A stretch of 64,000 bases of DNA from an uncultured Lachnospiraceae bacterium (GCA_947176065.1 CAMWPB010000009.1:18368-82367), one strand, 5' to 3'; positions 30,079-39,417 are shown, numbered from the stretch's first letter. Notes: a model not told the origin generated them from the sequence alone. Translations and numbers: made by a program.

Positions 30079-31056
30079 ATGGCAGTAGCAACAAGTTTCG
30101 CAGTACCGAATTTTAGCGGCTTGCTGTTTAGACACGGGCAGGCCAGTACTCCGTTCTCAACAATGATTGGCGCAAAACCTCTTACGACCAATCATGTAGA
30201 GTTCACTACGGGGCAGTCCTACAACACAGAAAAAGGCGAGCAGCCGAAGATTTCCGAAGTTGAATCCTTGACGGCTCCCGAACCGGAAGTAACAACCAGA
30301 AGTCAGCTTACGAACGTAACGCAGATCTTTCACAAGACTGTATCTATCAGCTATGCAAAGCAGAGCAACATGGGTACGTTACAGGGGATCAACGTTGCCG
30401 GTCAACAGCCGAATCCGAATGATGAGTTGGCGTTTCAGGTGGTTCGCCGCATGGAAAAGATCGGACAGGATATTGAGTTTACATTTATCAACGGCAAGTA
30501 CCAGAAGGCAACCACTGACTCCGAGGCGAATATGTCAAGAGGTCTTTTGACTGCAATCGCAACAAATGTTCTGGATTTGGACGGAAAACCTCTCAGCTAT
30601 TGGCTTGTAGCAGAGGGATTGAAGTGCATACACGATCAGGGTGCGCCCACGGACAATATTGTTCTTGGCGTAGATGCAACAACTCTGTTGCAGCTCAATC
30701 TCGATGCACAGGAGAATAAACTGACAATCGTTCCCGCAGGCAGAGACATCAACGGTCTTAAAATTCAGACGGTTGTTACCCCTCTCGGAGAGGTCGCTGT
30801 GGCTATGCTTGATACTCTTCCAAAAGGAACGGCAGCACTGTTCAATCCGGCGATTATGTCGCCTGTTTATCAGCCGGTTCCGGGAAAGGGCAATTTCTTC
30901 CTCGAACTGCTTTCCAAGACTGGCGCAGGAGAAACACATCAGATTTTCGGTCAGGTTGGGTTGGATCATGGTCCAGAATGGATGAGTGCGAAGTTCACGA
31001 ACATTTCTGAGGCACTTCCGAGCGCGTTGCAGAAAAGCGGCGGCACCGGCGCATAA
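30079..31056 (+). CDS. major capsid protein, SU10-like (325 aa)
   Basis: AGGAGGTAAAGATC precedes the ATG. The protein has the DUF5309/SU10 major capsid look: MAVATSFAVPNFSGLLFRHG start, strands with EFTTGQSYNTEKGEQP, SISYAKQSNMGTLQG, QVVRRMEKIGQDIEFTFINGKYQ, and a central domain with VLGVDATTLLQLNLD and PAGRDINGLKIQTVVTP. It fits HK97-fold capsid proteins without a fused protease. Position after the scaffold supports this. Confidence 0.85.
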   Translation: MAVATSFAVPNFSGLLFRHGQASTPFSTMIGAKPLTTNHVEFTTGQSYNTEKGEQPKISEVESLTAPEPEVTTRSQLTNVTQIFHKTVSISYAKQSNMGTLQGINVAGQQPNPNDELAFQVVRRMEKIGQDIEFTFINGKYQKATTDSEANMSRGLLTAIATNVLDLDGKPLSYWLVAEGLKCIHDQGAPTDNIVLGVDATTLLQLNLDAQENKLTIVPAGRDINGLKIQTVVTPLGEVAVAMLDTLPKGTAALFNPAIMSPVYQPVPGKGNFFLELLSKTGAGETHQIFGQVGLDHGPEWMSAKFTNISEALPSALQKSGGTGA

Positions 31057-31069
31057 GGGAGGGGTTTGA

Positions 31070-31558
31070 ATGGATAAAAAATATGAGGTAATCCACCACT
31101 TCACAGACCTTAGAGATTACGACCACGCCTATAATGTTGGGGATGAATTTCCCCGGAATGGCGTAATTGTAAGCGAAGAGCGGATTTCGGAACTTTCAAG
31201 CAGCAGAAACAAGCAGCGCAGACCGTTGATAAAGGCTGTGGAAGTTCCCGGCAATCAGAAATTGGAAGAACAGGTAACGGCAAATCCTGTCAAAGAAAAC
31301 GTAGTTCTCGAACCGGAGAATCCAAATTCCGGGGATAAACCGGAGGGAGATAAGCCGGTCGTAACGCCTGATTCGCTGGAGAATCCCGAACAGAGGCCGA
31401 CCGCAGACGATTCTGGTAATAGTAAGAAATATTCAAAAGAGGATATTGAGGCTTTGAAGCTGAACCAGATCAGGGAAATTGCGGGGCAGCTTGGTTTCAA
31501 AATCAGCTCTACGAGTAAAGACGGAGCTGTAGCGGAGTTCATGGAAAAACAGGGATAA
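31070..31558 (+). CDS. capsid-associated protein with C-terminal SAP/HeH-like segment (162 aa)
   Basis: GGGAGGGGTTTGA precedes the ATG. The N-terminus (DKKYEVIHHFTDLRDYDHAYNVGDEFPRNGVIVSEERISEL) resembles short phage head proteins. A proline- and charge-rich linker leads to a helical end, EDIEALKLNQIREIAGQLGFKISSTSKDGAVAEF, fitting a SAP/HeH-type nucleic-acid-binding helix-extended-helix. It may be a head decoration or completion factor. Function inferred from fold only. Confidence 0.6.
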   Translation: MDKKYEVIHHFTDLRDYDHAYNVGDEFPRNGVIVSEERISELSSSRNKQRRPLIKAVEVPGNQKLEEQVTANPVKENVVLEPENPNSGDKPEGDKPVVTPDSLENPEQRPTADDSGNSKKYSKEDIEALKLNQIREIAGQLGFKISSTSKDGAVAEFMEKQG

Positions 31559-31571
31559 GGAGAACGGACGG

Positions 31572-31901
31572 ATGGATAGAGAAACAGCAAAGGCAATCAT
31601 TAATGATGACACTCTTACAGATGAAGATCTGGCCGTCCTTCTTTTAAAAGCCCAGAAATTAGCACTCAATCATTATTTCTGGAAATTAGATAGACCGCCA
31701 ACGGACGAGCAGAAAGAAGCGTTCCTTACAAAATATGAGTTTGAAATTTATGATGTTGCAAGGGCAGTAAATTCAGATGATGCGCGAAATGGGGAAGTTT
31801 CGCACTCTGAGTTAGGCGTAACAAGAACGTGGGGGAAAACAGGTAAAGAGTCTGTTAGCGAGGCTTTGGGTGTAATTCCCAGAAAAGCATATGGCATGTA
31901 A
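31572..31901 (+). CDS. head-tail connector protein (109 aa)
   Basis: AAGGAGAACGGACGG precedes the ATG. Helical protein with MDRETAKAIINDDTLTDEDLAVLLLKAQKLALNHYFWKL, typical of the short phage head-tail connector (HK97 gp6-like) family that forms a ring under the portal. Its place between capsid and completion genes fits. Confidence 0.68.
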   Translation: MDRETAKAIINDDTLTDEDLAVLLLKAQKLALNHYFWKLDRPPTDEQKEAFLTKYEFEIYDVARAVNSDDARNGEVSHSELGVTRTWGKTGKESVSEALGVIPRKAYGM

Positions 31902-31913
31902 GGAGTGCTGGGT

Positions 31914-32321
31914 ATGAAGTTGAGGCTGAAAGACTTGCGGATAAATCAGGTTCCTTTCTGGTATCAGACATACGAAGGGCAAGAGGATGAAACAGATGAG
32001 GACGGTAATAAGACAGGGGATAAGATTCCGAAATACTCAATCCCGGTTCGTGCGTTAGCGAGAATAAGTCCGAACACAGGAAACGCAGAAGACTCCCCGT
32101 TCGGAACAGATATTAAATATGATAAGGCGATATCGACAGTACAGAAACTCCCAATCGACGAATATTCGCGACTATTTATTGATGTTGTGCCTGCTTTAAA
32201 CGCCGATGGAACAACGGACACCGAACCTGACTATAGATGCGTATGCCCTAAGAGTGATTTTGGGCAGAATGTTTGGGCTGTTCAGAAAATCAGAGGAAGT
32301 GGAAGTGGGAGAGAAAATTAA
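31914..32321 (+). CDS. head closure/tail adaptor protein (135 aa)
   Basis: Start at 31914 chosen for TAAGGAGTGCTGGGT upstream. Beta-rich product starting MKLRLKDLRINQVPFWYQTY, with a charged loop (QEDETDEDGNKTGDK) and strands IDEYSRLFIDVVPALNADG. Position and size suit the phage stopper/adaptor; I do not recognise a specific family member. It overlaps the next gene. Confidence 0.6.
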   Translation: MKLRLKDLRINQVPFWYQTYEGQEDETDEDGNKTGDKIPKYSIPVRALARISPNTGNAEDSPFGTDIKYDKAISTVQKLPIDEYSRLFIDVVPALNADGTTDTEPDYRCVCPKSDFGQNVWAVQKIRGSGSGREN

Positions 32322-32817
32322 GATAAACTGCTTGAACCCAGACAGTATACAAGCTGCAATAGATAGATTGGAGAAGAGGCGGAGAGAAGTAGATCAGAAA
32401 GCAGCGTCTCTTGTTCGACTTCTAACGCAGCTAGGGCTTGAAAGGGCGAGAGATATCGTCCCTATAGATACCGGCGTAGCGCAGGCGTCGATCATTGGTT
32501 ACATAGATGAGGCTGAAGGCATTGGTATCATACGGGCAGGAGGTTACTGCAAATACATTGAGTTTGGAACAGGTGTAAAAGGAGCGGCAGGGAAACATCC
32601 AAGCGCAGAGTATATGGCAATCATGGGATGGGCTTACAATGTCGGTGCGACAATTTTTACCACAAAAGACGGAAGGGAAGGATGGTTTTATCCGGCTGAT
32701 GATGGAACATGGAAATTTACAGAGGGTATGCCATCACGTCCTTTTATGTATGAGACAGCGCAGTATTTGAGGAAAGAGGCCAAACGGCTTGCGAAGGAGG
32801 CGTTCATGGATGGTTAA
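32305..32817 (+). CDS. HK97 gp10-like tail-completion protein (170 aa)
   Basis: Start near 32305 (GTG after AGAGGAA); the longer frame from 32206 is inside the previous gene. The gp10/tail-completion signature is visible: ERARDIVPIDTGVAQASI, IRAGGYCKYIEFGTGVKG, SRPFMYETAQYLRKEAKR. Such proteins form the head-tail joining ring or terminate the tail tube. Confidence 0.78.
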   Translation: MGEKIKINCLNPDSIQAAIDRLEKRRREVDQKAASLVRLLTQLGLERARDIVPIDTGVAQASIIGYIDEAEGIGIIRAGGYCKYIEFGTGVKGAAGKHPSAEYMAIMGWAYNVGATIFTTKDGREGWFYPADDGTWKFTEGMPSRPFMYETAQYLRKEAKRLAKEAFMDG

Positions 32818-33172
32818 AGATCGAATGAATCATTACTATACGCTACTCCTTGAATCCTTGCAGGATGCTTACATAGGAATTGACGGTAGCCAAAAATACA
32901 CATTGTCTCCGCCATCATTTCCGTATATGTATTTTAAGCAAATAGGTGGTGGTGGATCCATAGAAACGCTTTCTGGTACGGAGGATGGTATTGAGCTTGC
33001 TATCGAAATAAGGCTGTACTCAAAGAAAAGCGATGTTAGGAATATGGCAAACACGGCAAGGGAGTGGGCGGTTGGAGAGGGATTCCATATCGACTATTTT
33101 TCGCCAGAAGATAACATAAGCGACATTTCCATAAATCAATTTATTTTGAGGATTTCAAAAACAGACGTTTGA
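32810..33172 (+). CDS. tail-terminator-like protein (120 aa)
   Basis: Start at 32810 is 9 bases after AAGGAGG and overlaps the previous stop. Alpha/beta product MVKDRMNHYYTLLLESLQDAYIGIDG, GIELAIEIRLYSKKSDVRNMANTAREW, FILRISKTDV; the order matches the minor tail/terminator protein that follows gp10 in siphovirus maps. No diagnostic motif. Confidence 0.62.
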   Translation: MVKDRMNHYYTLLLESLQDAYIGIDGSQKYTLSPPSFPYMYFKQIGGGGSIETLSGTEDGIELAIEIRLYSKKSDVRNMANTAREWAVGEGFHIDYFSPEDNISDISINQFILRISKTDV

Positions 33173-33188
33173 TTGGTTTGATTAAATT

Positions 33189-33237
33189 CACTGGCTAGGG
33201 TCGCTCCTGAAAAGCACAAGCCTAGTGCCTGCCAGTG
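33189..33237 (+). promoter_or_regulatory. GAAAAGCAC...GTGCC hairpin, copy 1 (before tail tube gene)
   Basis: CACTGGC (33189-33195) pairs with GCCAGTG (33231-33237). Inside, TGAAAAGCAC (33208-33217) precedes a GCAC/GTGC hairpin closing at 33229. Two more copies occur near 33723 and 35387. Confidence 0.6.
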
Positions 33238-33293
33238 ATTTTAATAAGGCTTACCTCTTAGGCAAAGGGAAACAGATGGAGGTAGAAAATACA

Positions 33294-33713
33294 ATGGCAA
33301 AATGCACGAATAAAACATTTATCATGCACAAGGCGGCTGGAGATTCTGATTTCGCGAAGCTGGTAGATATCACAGAATACCCCGATCTTGGAGGGGAAAA
33401 GGAGAAATTAGATGCCACGACTCTTTCAGATGGAAAAAAGCGGTCAATCAATGGCATCGAGGACATGGGCGACGGGCTTGCATTCAAGTCGTGGTACGAA
33501 AAGAAAGATTATGAAAAACTTCTTGCAATTCAGGAAGCAGGAACGGTTGATACCTATCAGGTATGGTTCGGTGAGAACGGCGAAGACGGGATCTGGGAAT
33601 GGGAAGGTGCTATGTCAGTATATCCTAACAGCGGCGGAACAAATGCTGTTCGTGAGATGTCCTTCTCCATTACCGATGAGGGAGAGGAAGAACTGCATTA
33701 TGTAACTCGGTGA
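33294..33713 (+). CDS. major tail (tube) protein (139 aa)
   Basis: Start at 33294 (MAKCTNKTFIMHKAAGD); an upstream ATG at 33276 is possible, and GGAGGT lies between them. The sequence has FAKLVDITEYPDLGGEKEKLDATTLSDGKKRSINGIEDMG and YQVWFGENGEDGIWEWEGAMSVYPNSGGTNAVREMSFSITDEG, typical of the siphovirus tail tube fold. Position before the tape-measure module agrees. Confidence 0.8.
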   Translation: MAKCTNKTFIMHKAAGDSDFAKLVDITEYPDLGGEKEKLDATTLSDGKKRSINGIEDMGDGLAFKSWYEKKDYEKLLAIQEAGTVDTYQVWFGENGEDGIWEWEGAMSVYPNSGGTNAVREMSFSITDEGEEELHYVTR

Positions 33714-33722
33714 CAGAAGTTG

Positions 33723-33750
33723 TTGGCACATGAAAAGCATTGTGTGCCAA
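33723..33750 (+). promoter_or_regulatory. GAAAAGCA...GTGCC hairpin, copy 2
   Basis: TTGGCAC (33723-33729) pairs with GTGCCAA (33744-33750) around ATGAAAAGCATTGT. Same motif as copies 1 and 3 with a shorter interior. It lies 9 bases after the tail tube stop and 22 bases before the next start. Confidence 0.6.
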
Positions 33751-33772
33751 TGTAAAAGCGGGAGGCGTAAAA

Positions 33773-34588
33773 ATGAGATATATCTTATTTAAAGTAAACA
33801 GTATGACTATCGCAAGAGCATCTTCTGGAGATAAATCAAGTCCCATCAGCGGATCGGTGAATTATTTTGGGGTGGGATTTGAGTTTGATGAGGAGTTTTC
33901 GGCTATTGCCGGAACAAAGTCGGTTGAGTTTTTCAAAAACCGGGAAACGATCAGACGTGATCTGGCGGATGGGAAGTGCCTGATTCCAAATGAGATGCTG
34001 AAAGATAAGGGACAGTTTGAGATGAGAGTAATCAGCGGGACGTCAGTGGCGACTCCGTGGGTTAGCGTGTCTGTGGCTGAATCTGGAACGATTACGCAGG
34101 AAGAACCTACAGAAGACGCTCCAGAAAACATGGAATATGTAAAGACACAGAGCGGAGATAAAGCACTTCCGTATATGCGGATGGGTGAAAAAGGCCCAGA
34201 GTTTTCTCAGGATGGGGATAATTGGGAAGGTGGAGTCAGTGGTATTCCCGACGTTCCTTCAAAAAAGAAGGGGATGTATGCAAGAGTATATGGCGATTGG
34301 GTTCCGATCGATGATATTGGCGGCACAATTCAGGAGGTTTCGGTAAACGGAGACGCGTTAGAGCCGGTAGATGGTGTAGTTAATATTGATTTGTCTGGAT
34401 ATATGAAGTCGGAGGAGGCAGAGAACAGCTACCTTAAAAAAGAAGATCTGGATAATCTGGACGTTATGCAGGGTACAGCGGGTCAGATAGTGGAGCTTGA
34501 TGCAGGCGAGACAGATACGGCTGCCATCGTTGCAAAGATTAATGAAATCATTGAAGTACTTGCAGCTAGGGGCGTGACAGCAACGTAA
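33773..34588 (+). CDS. tail-associated structural protein (271 aa)
   Basis: Start at 33773 follows GGGAGGCGTAAAA; the longer frame starts within the hairpin. Residues 1-110 form a beta-rich domain (MRYILFKVNSMTIARASSG, VGFEFDEEFSAIAGTKSVEFFKN). The rest is linker with an alternating MGEKGPEFSQDGDNWEGG segment and a final helix. It could be a tail tip or collar protein; a receptor-binding role is speculative. It sits between tail tube and chaperone genes. Confidence 0.55.
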   Translation: MRYILFKVNSMTIARASSGDKSSPISGSVNYFGVGFEFDEEFSAIAGTKSVEFFKNRETIRRDLADGKCLIPNEMLKDKGQFEMRVISGTSVATPWVSVSVAESGTITQEEPTEDAPENMEYVKTQSGDKALPYMRMGEKGPEFSQDGDNWEGGVSGIPDVPSKKKGMYARVYGDWVPIDDIGGTIQEVSVNGDALEPVDGVVNIDLSGYMKSEEAENSYLKKEDLDNLDVMQGTAGQIVELDAGETDTAAIVAKINEIIEVLAARGVTAT

Positions 34589-34651
34589 GAAGTGTGGATA
34601 TAATTTATCCACACTTTGTAGGACATATCAATGGAAGGACGGTTAATAAAT

Positions 34652-34975
34652 ATGACGATTCAGACAAATAAAGGGCCTAAAGAGATCAAGGTTAAGGAAC
34701 TCGACTTTACAAATATGATGTGTGATTTGGAAGATAACGGCGTTGATGTAATGGCACTTCTGGATGATGACCAGAGAAAAAGCATGAAAATATTCAGCAC
34801 AGTAAGAGCGATTATGGGAGCACTCACAGGAACAAAAAGCCTCAAGGCTTCGGGGAAAATGCTCTCAGAGCATCTGGCTAACGGAGGGAATATCGAGGAA
34901 ATTATGGATTCCTTTACGGAGGTGATGGCTGCGGCGGGTTTTGGGGGAGCGTCCGTGGAGGAGCCGACGGCATAG
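34652..34975 (+). CDS. tail assembly chaperone G (107 aa)
   Basis: Start at 34652 (AAGGACGG upstream); 34631 is an alternative. Alpha-helical protein MTIQTNKGPKEIKVKELDFTNMMCDLEDNG, ending GGASVEEPTA. It lies directly before the tape measure gene, where G/GT chaperones occur. A canonical slippery heptamer, GGGTTTT (34936-34942), permits a -1 shift to the frame that ends at 35379. Confidence 0.78.
   Translation: MTIQTNKGPKEIKVKELDFTNMMCDLEDNGVDVMALLDDDQRKSMKIFSTVRAIMGALTGTKSLKASGKMLSEHLANGGNIEEIMDSFTEVMAAAGFGGASVEEPTA
34936..34942 (+). other. programmed -1 frameshift site
   Basis: G GGT TTT in the zero frame fits X XXY YYZ. Shifted ribosomes continue TGG GGG AGC and avoid the TAG at 34973-34975. 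Confidence 0.75.
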
Positions 34976-35379
34976 AAGCGGACGAAGCTGCCAAGGTAAT
35001 AGATTTAAAGAAATATAAGAGTTTCACTGAAATTATATACGACGTGTGGTTACCACGGGCTCTTGCCTATGGATGCTCATACAAAACTTTTTGGCGTTTG
35101 AACCCTCATAAGCTGGAATCGTTTCGAAAGGCGCATGAATTGGAACTAAAAGAGCAGGCGGAAATGCAAGATTCTTTCGCGTGGCTCATTGGGACATATA
35201 CATCGGAGGCAATGGGGATGTGGTTGGGTAAAAACCATAATCCATATCCGAGCCGACCTAGAGGGTTGGAGAAAACGGAATCAGCAAAATCAGGAAGAGG
35301 TGAAATGTCAGACGGAGCAAAGTTTGCGGCATTCGCTGCAGCGCATAGACAAGAAGTGCGAAAGCACAGAGGAAAATAG
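34943..35379 (+). CDS. tail assembly chaperone GT extension (-1 frame)
   Basis: Open in the -1 frame from the slippery site to 35379. Translation gives SVRGGADGIEADEAAKVIDLKKYKSFTEIIYDVW and then WRLNPHKLESFRKAHELELKEQ, resembling the T part of G/GT proteins. It is expected only as a fusion to the upstream chaperone; the first ATG in this frame lacks a ribosome binding site. GT proteins escort the tape measure. Confidence 0.72.
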
Positions 35380-35386
35380 CTGATTA

Positions 35387-35438
35387 CATGGGGATAGCTT
35401 GACGAAGCGAAAAGCACAGGTCCGGTGCCTTTCCCATG
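35387..35438 (+). promoter_or_regulatory. GAAAAGCAC...GTGCC hairpin, copy 3 (before tape measure)
   Basis: CATGGG (35387-35392) pairs with CCCATG (35433-35438). Inside, GAAAAGCAC (35409-35417) precedes a GCAC/GTGC hairpin ending at 35429. Confidence 0.6.
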
Positions 35439-35490
35439 TTTTCTTTATAAGGACAGACCACCCACGGACAGGGTATGTGAGGTGGCAAAG

Positions 35491-38400
35491 ATGGCAGACA
35501 ATAAAGTCGATTCTATTTTGCTTGAAATCGGTGCCACCACTGACAAAGCGGACGGCGGCATTGGTAAAACAATAAAGAACCTAAAAACCCTCAAAGAAGT
35601 AACTGAGGGCATTGATACAAAAAAACTTGAAAGTATAAGAGATGCGTTTAAGAGTTTTTCTGTTGCTGGTGAGGAATTAAAAAAAGCCGGTGACGGAATG
35701 AGGAACGTTGCTGCGGCAGTTCGTTCTTTGTCAAATATAGACTCTACAAAATTGAAAGAAATATCCGAGAGCGTAAACAAGATTGGAGTGGGTCTTGGGA
35801 ACCTTGGATCAAACAATAGAATAAATATTCGCATAGATTCTGGCGCAATCAAGGAATCTATACAGCCATTAGAGCAAATGCGGGATTCTTTTGCAAATAC
35901 GTCATTGGATCAGTCAGTAGCAAAAGTTTCGCAGAATGTTCAGAATTTCGCGAGTAATGCAGCACAATCAGTCGATCAATTAGCTACTTATGAGAATAAA
36001 CTGGCCACTACTGGAAGAAATGCTGCAACTGGACAAGAGACGTTGGAAGATAGTCTCAGCAATATCAATACTGGCAATGCCAACGCAAGTATTCAAGAGC
36101 TAATTAAGAGGATAAATGATTACAAAACTACTGTAACTGGCATGGAAAGCGGCAAGATAGAGTTCGATACATCCGCTTACACAGAGGCTGTAAATGGCTT
36201 AGAACAGGCCCAGCAGCAATTTAATGAGTTCAAGGAATCTACCAGAAATGTGCCAAATACGATTGAAGATGTTGCAAATGCAATATCTTCAATCGGCACG
36301 GAAGCACAAAAAAGTGGGTTGCATACTTTTGCCAGTATGTTGCAGGGGATAGCTGGAATGCTTCCTATTATAAATAGAGGAAGTCTGGAGGCCAGTGGCG
36401 GATTTCAGTCTATGGCATCAGGGTTACAGGCTGTTCAGTCTGCAATCCCGATTATTGGTATTGTTCTTACGGCCATAACAACAGTTGCAAATGCGGCTAA
36501 AAAATTTGGCGACGCACTGAACAATGCATTCAGTAAAACAGTAAGTGCAGTCAAGTCATTTGCGAATAAAGCAAAGCAGGCTGTTTCAGGAGTAATTTCT
36601 AGGTTCGAAGAATTTAAGAAGAAAATAAGAGAAACTTTTGGTATACAAGATAAGTCAATGCAGACTTTTGTAAAAAAGTTTAAAAGTTTGGCTCGACTTG
36701 GAACATTTATGTTGCTCCGAAAGGCATTTACATACTTATTTAAATTTATCGGTGAAGGATTTAACAACCTTGTATTATATTCCGATAAATTCGCAACCCA
36801 ATTTAGCAAAAATGTTTCCCGGCTCTATAGTGATCTGAAATGGATTGGAAATGCCCTTGCTACGGCATTTGAACCAATACTGAATTATATTACACCAATG
36901 CTTGATGCGCTGGTAAGCAAAATAGTGAGCGTTTGCAATGCGTTGGCACAATTTTTTGCCGCAATAACAGGGAAAAGTACATGGACAAGGGCAAAAAGAC
37001 TTAATGAAAATTATGCAAAGAGCATAGACAAGACCAAGAAATCCCTTATGGGATTAGCTGACGGCATAGATGAATTGCACAATCTGCATGAAAATACGGA
37101 TTCCGACTCCGGCGCAACTGATCCGGGAGATATGTTTGAAACATTGCCAGTCGACGATCGGTTTAAGGATTGGGCACAGAAATTTAAAGATGCATGGAAA
37201 AACGGCGATTTTACGGATATTGGAAAGGAATTAGGAGACAGGCTGGCAAAAGCGCTTGCCAGTATAGATTGGGAAAAAATTAAGCAAGTTGCAAGGAAAC
37301 TTGGTAGTAGTCTGGCTACATTAATTAATGGGTTCATCATGGGTAGCTTTGACGGGAAAAGTGTGTCTTGGTGGATAGGTCATACTTTGGCGGAGGCTTT
37401 GAATACAGCGTTTGAGTTCCTTAAGTCATTTGCTAGAAAACTGAATTGGAGGGGTGTCGGTAAAGCAATCTGCGATCTCTTCATAGGAGCTTTTGACTCG
37501 ATAGATTGGAAAGTGATTAAGCAGTCTCTTATGTTATGGGCATTAGGCATATCGGATATGCTTAATGAAATATTCGGAAATAAAGAGCTATGGTCAAAAG
37601 CAGGCAATTTCATATCCAAGGGAATTAACAGCATATTGATGGCGTTACATATATTTGTCAGGAATTTTGATGCTTCTAAGTTTGGTGAAGCAATGGGGAT
37701 ATTCTTCACCAATGCTTTGGCAAAGATTAACTTTCCAAGAATTGGAGAACTGTTTTCTATTGGTGTATCAAAGGTATTTGAGGCACTATACAATTTCGTT
37801 AAAACATTCGATTTTGATGCACTTGCAGACCAAGTATCTGGCATGATTAATAATGCATTTGATCTTGACTGGGAGTCTATAAGAAAATGTTTTGGTACAG
37901 CGTGTAGAAAACTTGGAGAATTTATTAACAGAACTCTTGTTGGAGAAGATGGAGAAGGGGGTATTAATTGGGGGCAGATTGGACAAGACCTCATGTCAGC
38001 CCTTGTTACTGTAATTGAAGGAATTGGTAACTTCTTTGCTGAATTAGATCCGATAGACATAGGAACGAAAATCGGTGAATTTGTGAATGGAGCCTTTAGC
38101 TATCTAAGGGATAATAAAGAGGTAGTTATTCAATCTATTAATAATGTAATAGATACACTCTCTACAATCTTCAACAGTGCAATGGATGAGATAGACTTTG
38201 AAGCGATCTTTAGCACTATTGGCGAAATAGTAGCAAATATCAATTGGGCAGAGCTTTTTGGAACGGCATTCGAGGCCATAGCAGCAGCATGGAGCTTTGA
38301 AAAAATATTTAAGGCAGATGTTCTTAGCGGGATTGGTGCATCAATCGTTCATTCCATTACAGATGGATTACTTGGCTCTATAACTGAAAAGTTTACAGAG

Positions 38401-39279
38401 TGCGGCTTGCAGATAGTTAATGGATTAAAGGATGGAATAGAGGCTAATGTTCCTTCACTGCAAGACTTAATGTCCAATGGATTTGCAGGAAAAATTATAG
38501 AGTGGTTTAAAGCCCCATTGTCTATAAACAGTCCATCAAAGCTGTTTGAATCGTTTGGTCAGTTTACGGTGCAAGGTTACCAAAGCGGGATTAGTTCGAT
38601 GTCGGCCGGTTTAAATTCTGTCATAAGTGGATTAGGAACAAATATACAAAACTGGTTTAAATCAAAACTGAATTTATCCACATTAGTCTCTACGGGAAGC
38701 AATGTGGTGCAAGGATTTATTAATGGCCTGAAAAGTGGATATTCGTCACTTCAATCCGCAGTTGGAACCTTGGCGAATAGTGTTTCGTCAATCTTTAAAA
38801 GCATTTTGAAAATTCATAGTCCGTCAAAACTGTTCTATTCATTTGGAGAATTTACTGTACAGGGATTTAATAACGCTATAGACAATATGGCGGGAAACAC
38901 GAAGCGCGTAGTAAGTGATTGGGCAAGGTCGTTTGGTGATATGAAGGCCAACGTGGGATTTTCTGTTGATTATTCTGGACTTGACGGATATAAGTTAAAT
39001 GATGGATCGGATTTCGTAGCATCAGCAACAAGAGAAATTCAGAGCAGTATAGATACAACTAGCGACCAAGGCAACACATTTGACTACGATATGATGGGAT
39101 ATGTGTATAAGGAGGCTATGAGGGACATAATGACTCAAATCGTTGTTCCGGCGATCGAGAAAGTAAAAGGAAGAAGTGATGTTTCTGGATCGTCTGATCG
39201 TTTGAGTCTCCTAAAGGAGGTACAGGAGCAAGCAGCTATATACAGCAAATCAACAGGGCTTGATCCTTTCCCAGCGTAG
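35491..39279 (+). CDS. tail tape measure protein (1262 aa)
   Basis: Start at 35491 (GTGAGGTGGCAAAG upstream). Length and layout are typical: N-terminal coiled-coil/heptad region (ITTDKADGGIGKTIKN-like start), a hydrophobic segment near residues 280-340 (GIAGMLPIINRG, SAIPIIGIVLTAITTVANAAKKFG), repeated amphipathic DWEKIKQ/FDFDALADQ blocks, and two C-terminal LKIHSPSKLF/LSINSPSKLF signatures. It sets tail length and is guided by the upstream G/GT pair. AT-richer than its neighbours. Confidence 0.9.
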   Translation: MADNKVDSILLEIGATTDKADGGIGKTIKNLKTLKEVTEGIDTKKLESIRDAFKSFSVAGEELKKAGDGMRNVAAAVRSLSNIDSTKLKEISESVNKIGVGLGNLGSNNRINIRIDSGAIKESIQPLEQMRDSFANTSLDQSVAKVSQNVQNFASNAAQSVDQLATYENKLATTGRNAATGQETLEDSLSNINTGNANASIQELIKRINDYKTTVTGMESGKIEFDTSAYTEAVNGLEQAQQQFNEFKESTRNVPNTIEDVANAISSIGTEAQKSGLHTFASMLQGIAGMLPIINRGSLEASGGFQSMASGLQAVQSAIPIIGIVLTAITTVANAAKKFGDALNNAFSKTVSAVKSFANKAKQAVSGVISRFEEFKKKIRETFGIQDKSMQTFVKKFKSLARLGTFMLLRKAFTYLFKFIGEGFNNLVLYSDKFATQFSKNVSRLYSDLKWIGNALATAFEPILNYITPMLDALVSKIVSVCNALAQFFAAITGKSTWTRAKRLNENYAKSIDKTKKSLMGLADGIDELHNLHENTDSDSGATDPGDMFETLPVDDRFKDWAQKFKDAWKNGDFTDIGKELGDRLAKALASIDWEKIKQVARKLGSSLATLINGFIMGSFDGKSVSWWIGHTLAEALNTAFEFLKSFARKLNWRGVGKAICDLFIGAFDSIDWKVIKQSLMLWALGISDMLNEIFGNKELWSKAGNFISKGINSILMALHIFVRNFDASKFGEAMGIFFTNALAKINFPRIGELFSIGVSKVFEALYNFVKTFDFDALADQVSGMINNAFDLDWESIRKCFGTACRKLGEFINRTLVGEDGEGGINWGQIGQDLMSALVTVIEGIGNFFAELDPIDIGTKIGEFVNGAFSYLRDNKEVVIQSINNVIDTLSTIFNSAMDEIDFEAIFSTIGEIVANINWAELFGTAFEAIAAAWSFEKIFKADVLSGIGASIVHSITDGLLGSITEKFTECGLQIVNGLKDGIEANVPSLQDLMSNGFAGKIIEWFKAPLSINSPSKLFESFGQFTVQGYQSGISSMSAGLNSVISGLGTNIQNWFKSKLNLSTLVSTGSNVVQGFINGLKSGYSSLQSAVGTLANSVSSIFKSILKIHSPSKLFYSFGEFTVQGFNNAIDNMAGNTKRVVSDWARSFGDMKANVGFSVDYSGLDGYKLNDGSDFVASATREIQSSIDTTSDQGNTFDYDMMGYVYKEAMRDIMTQIVVPAIEKVKGRSDVSGSSDRLSLLKEVQEQAAIYSKSTGLDPFPA

Positions 39280-39318
39280 ACTGCCTGTTTAATATCGAAC
39301 TGTGAAATTAATAGCATA

Positions 39319-39363
39319 AGAGCCATTGAGCCGGTAGAGTGAGTATTCTCGCTTTGCCGGTTT
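39319..39363 (+). terminator. AGAGCC/GAGCCGG terminator-like hairpin, copy 4
   Basis: AGAGCC-ATT-GAGCCGG (39319-39334) with downstream TGCCGGTTT (39355-39363). Same tandem AGAGCC pattern as the other copies. Confidence 0.6.
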
Positions 39364-39417
39364 CTTAATTTGGCTGGTGCTTATAAACCACATGGTCAGG
39401 GAAAGGGGGAGCCGAGT

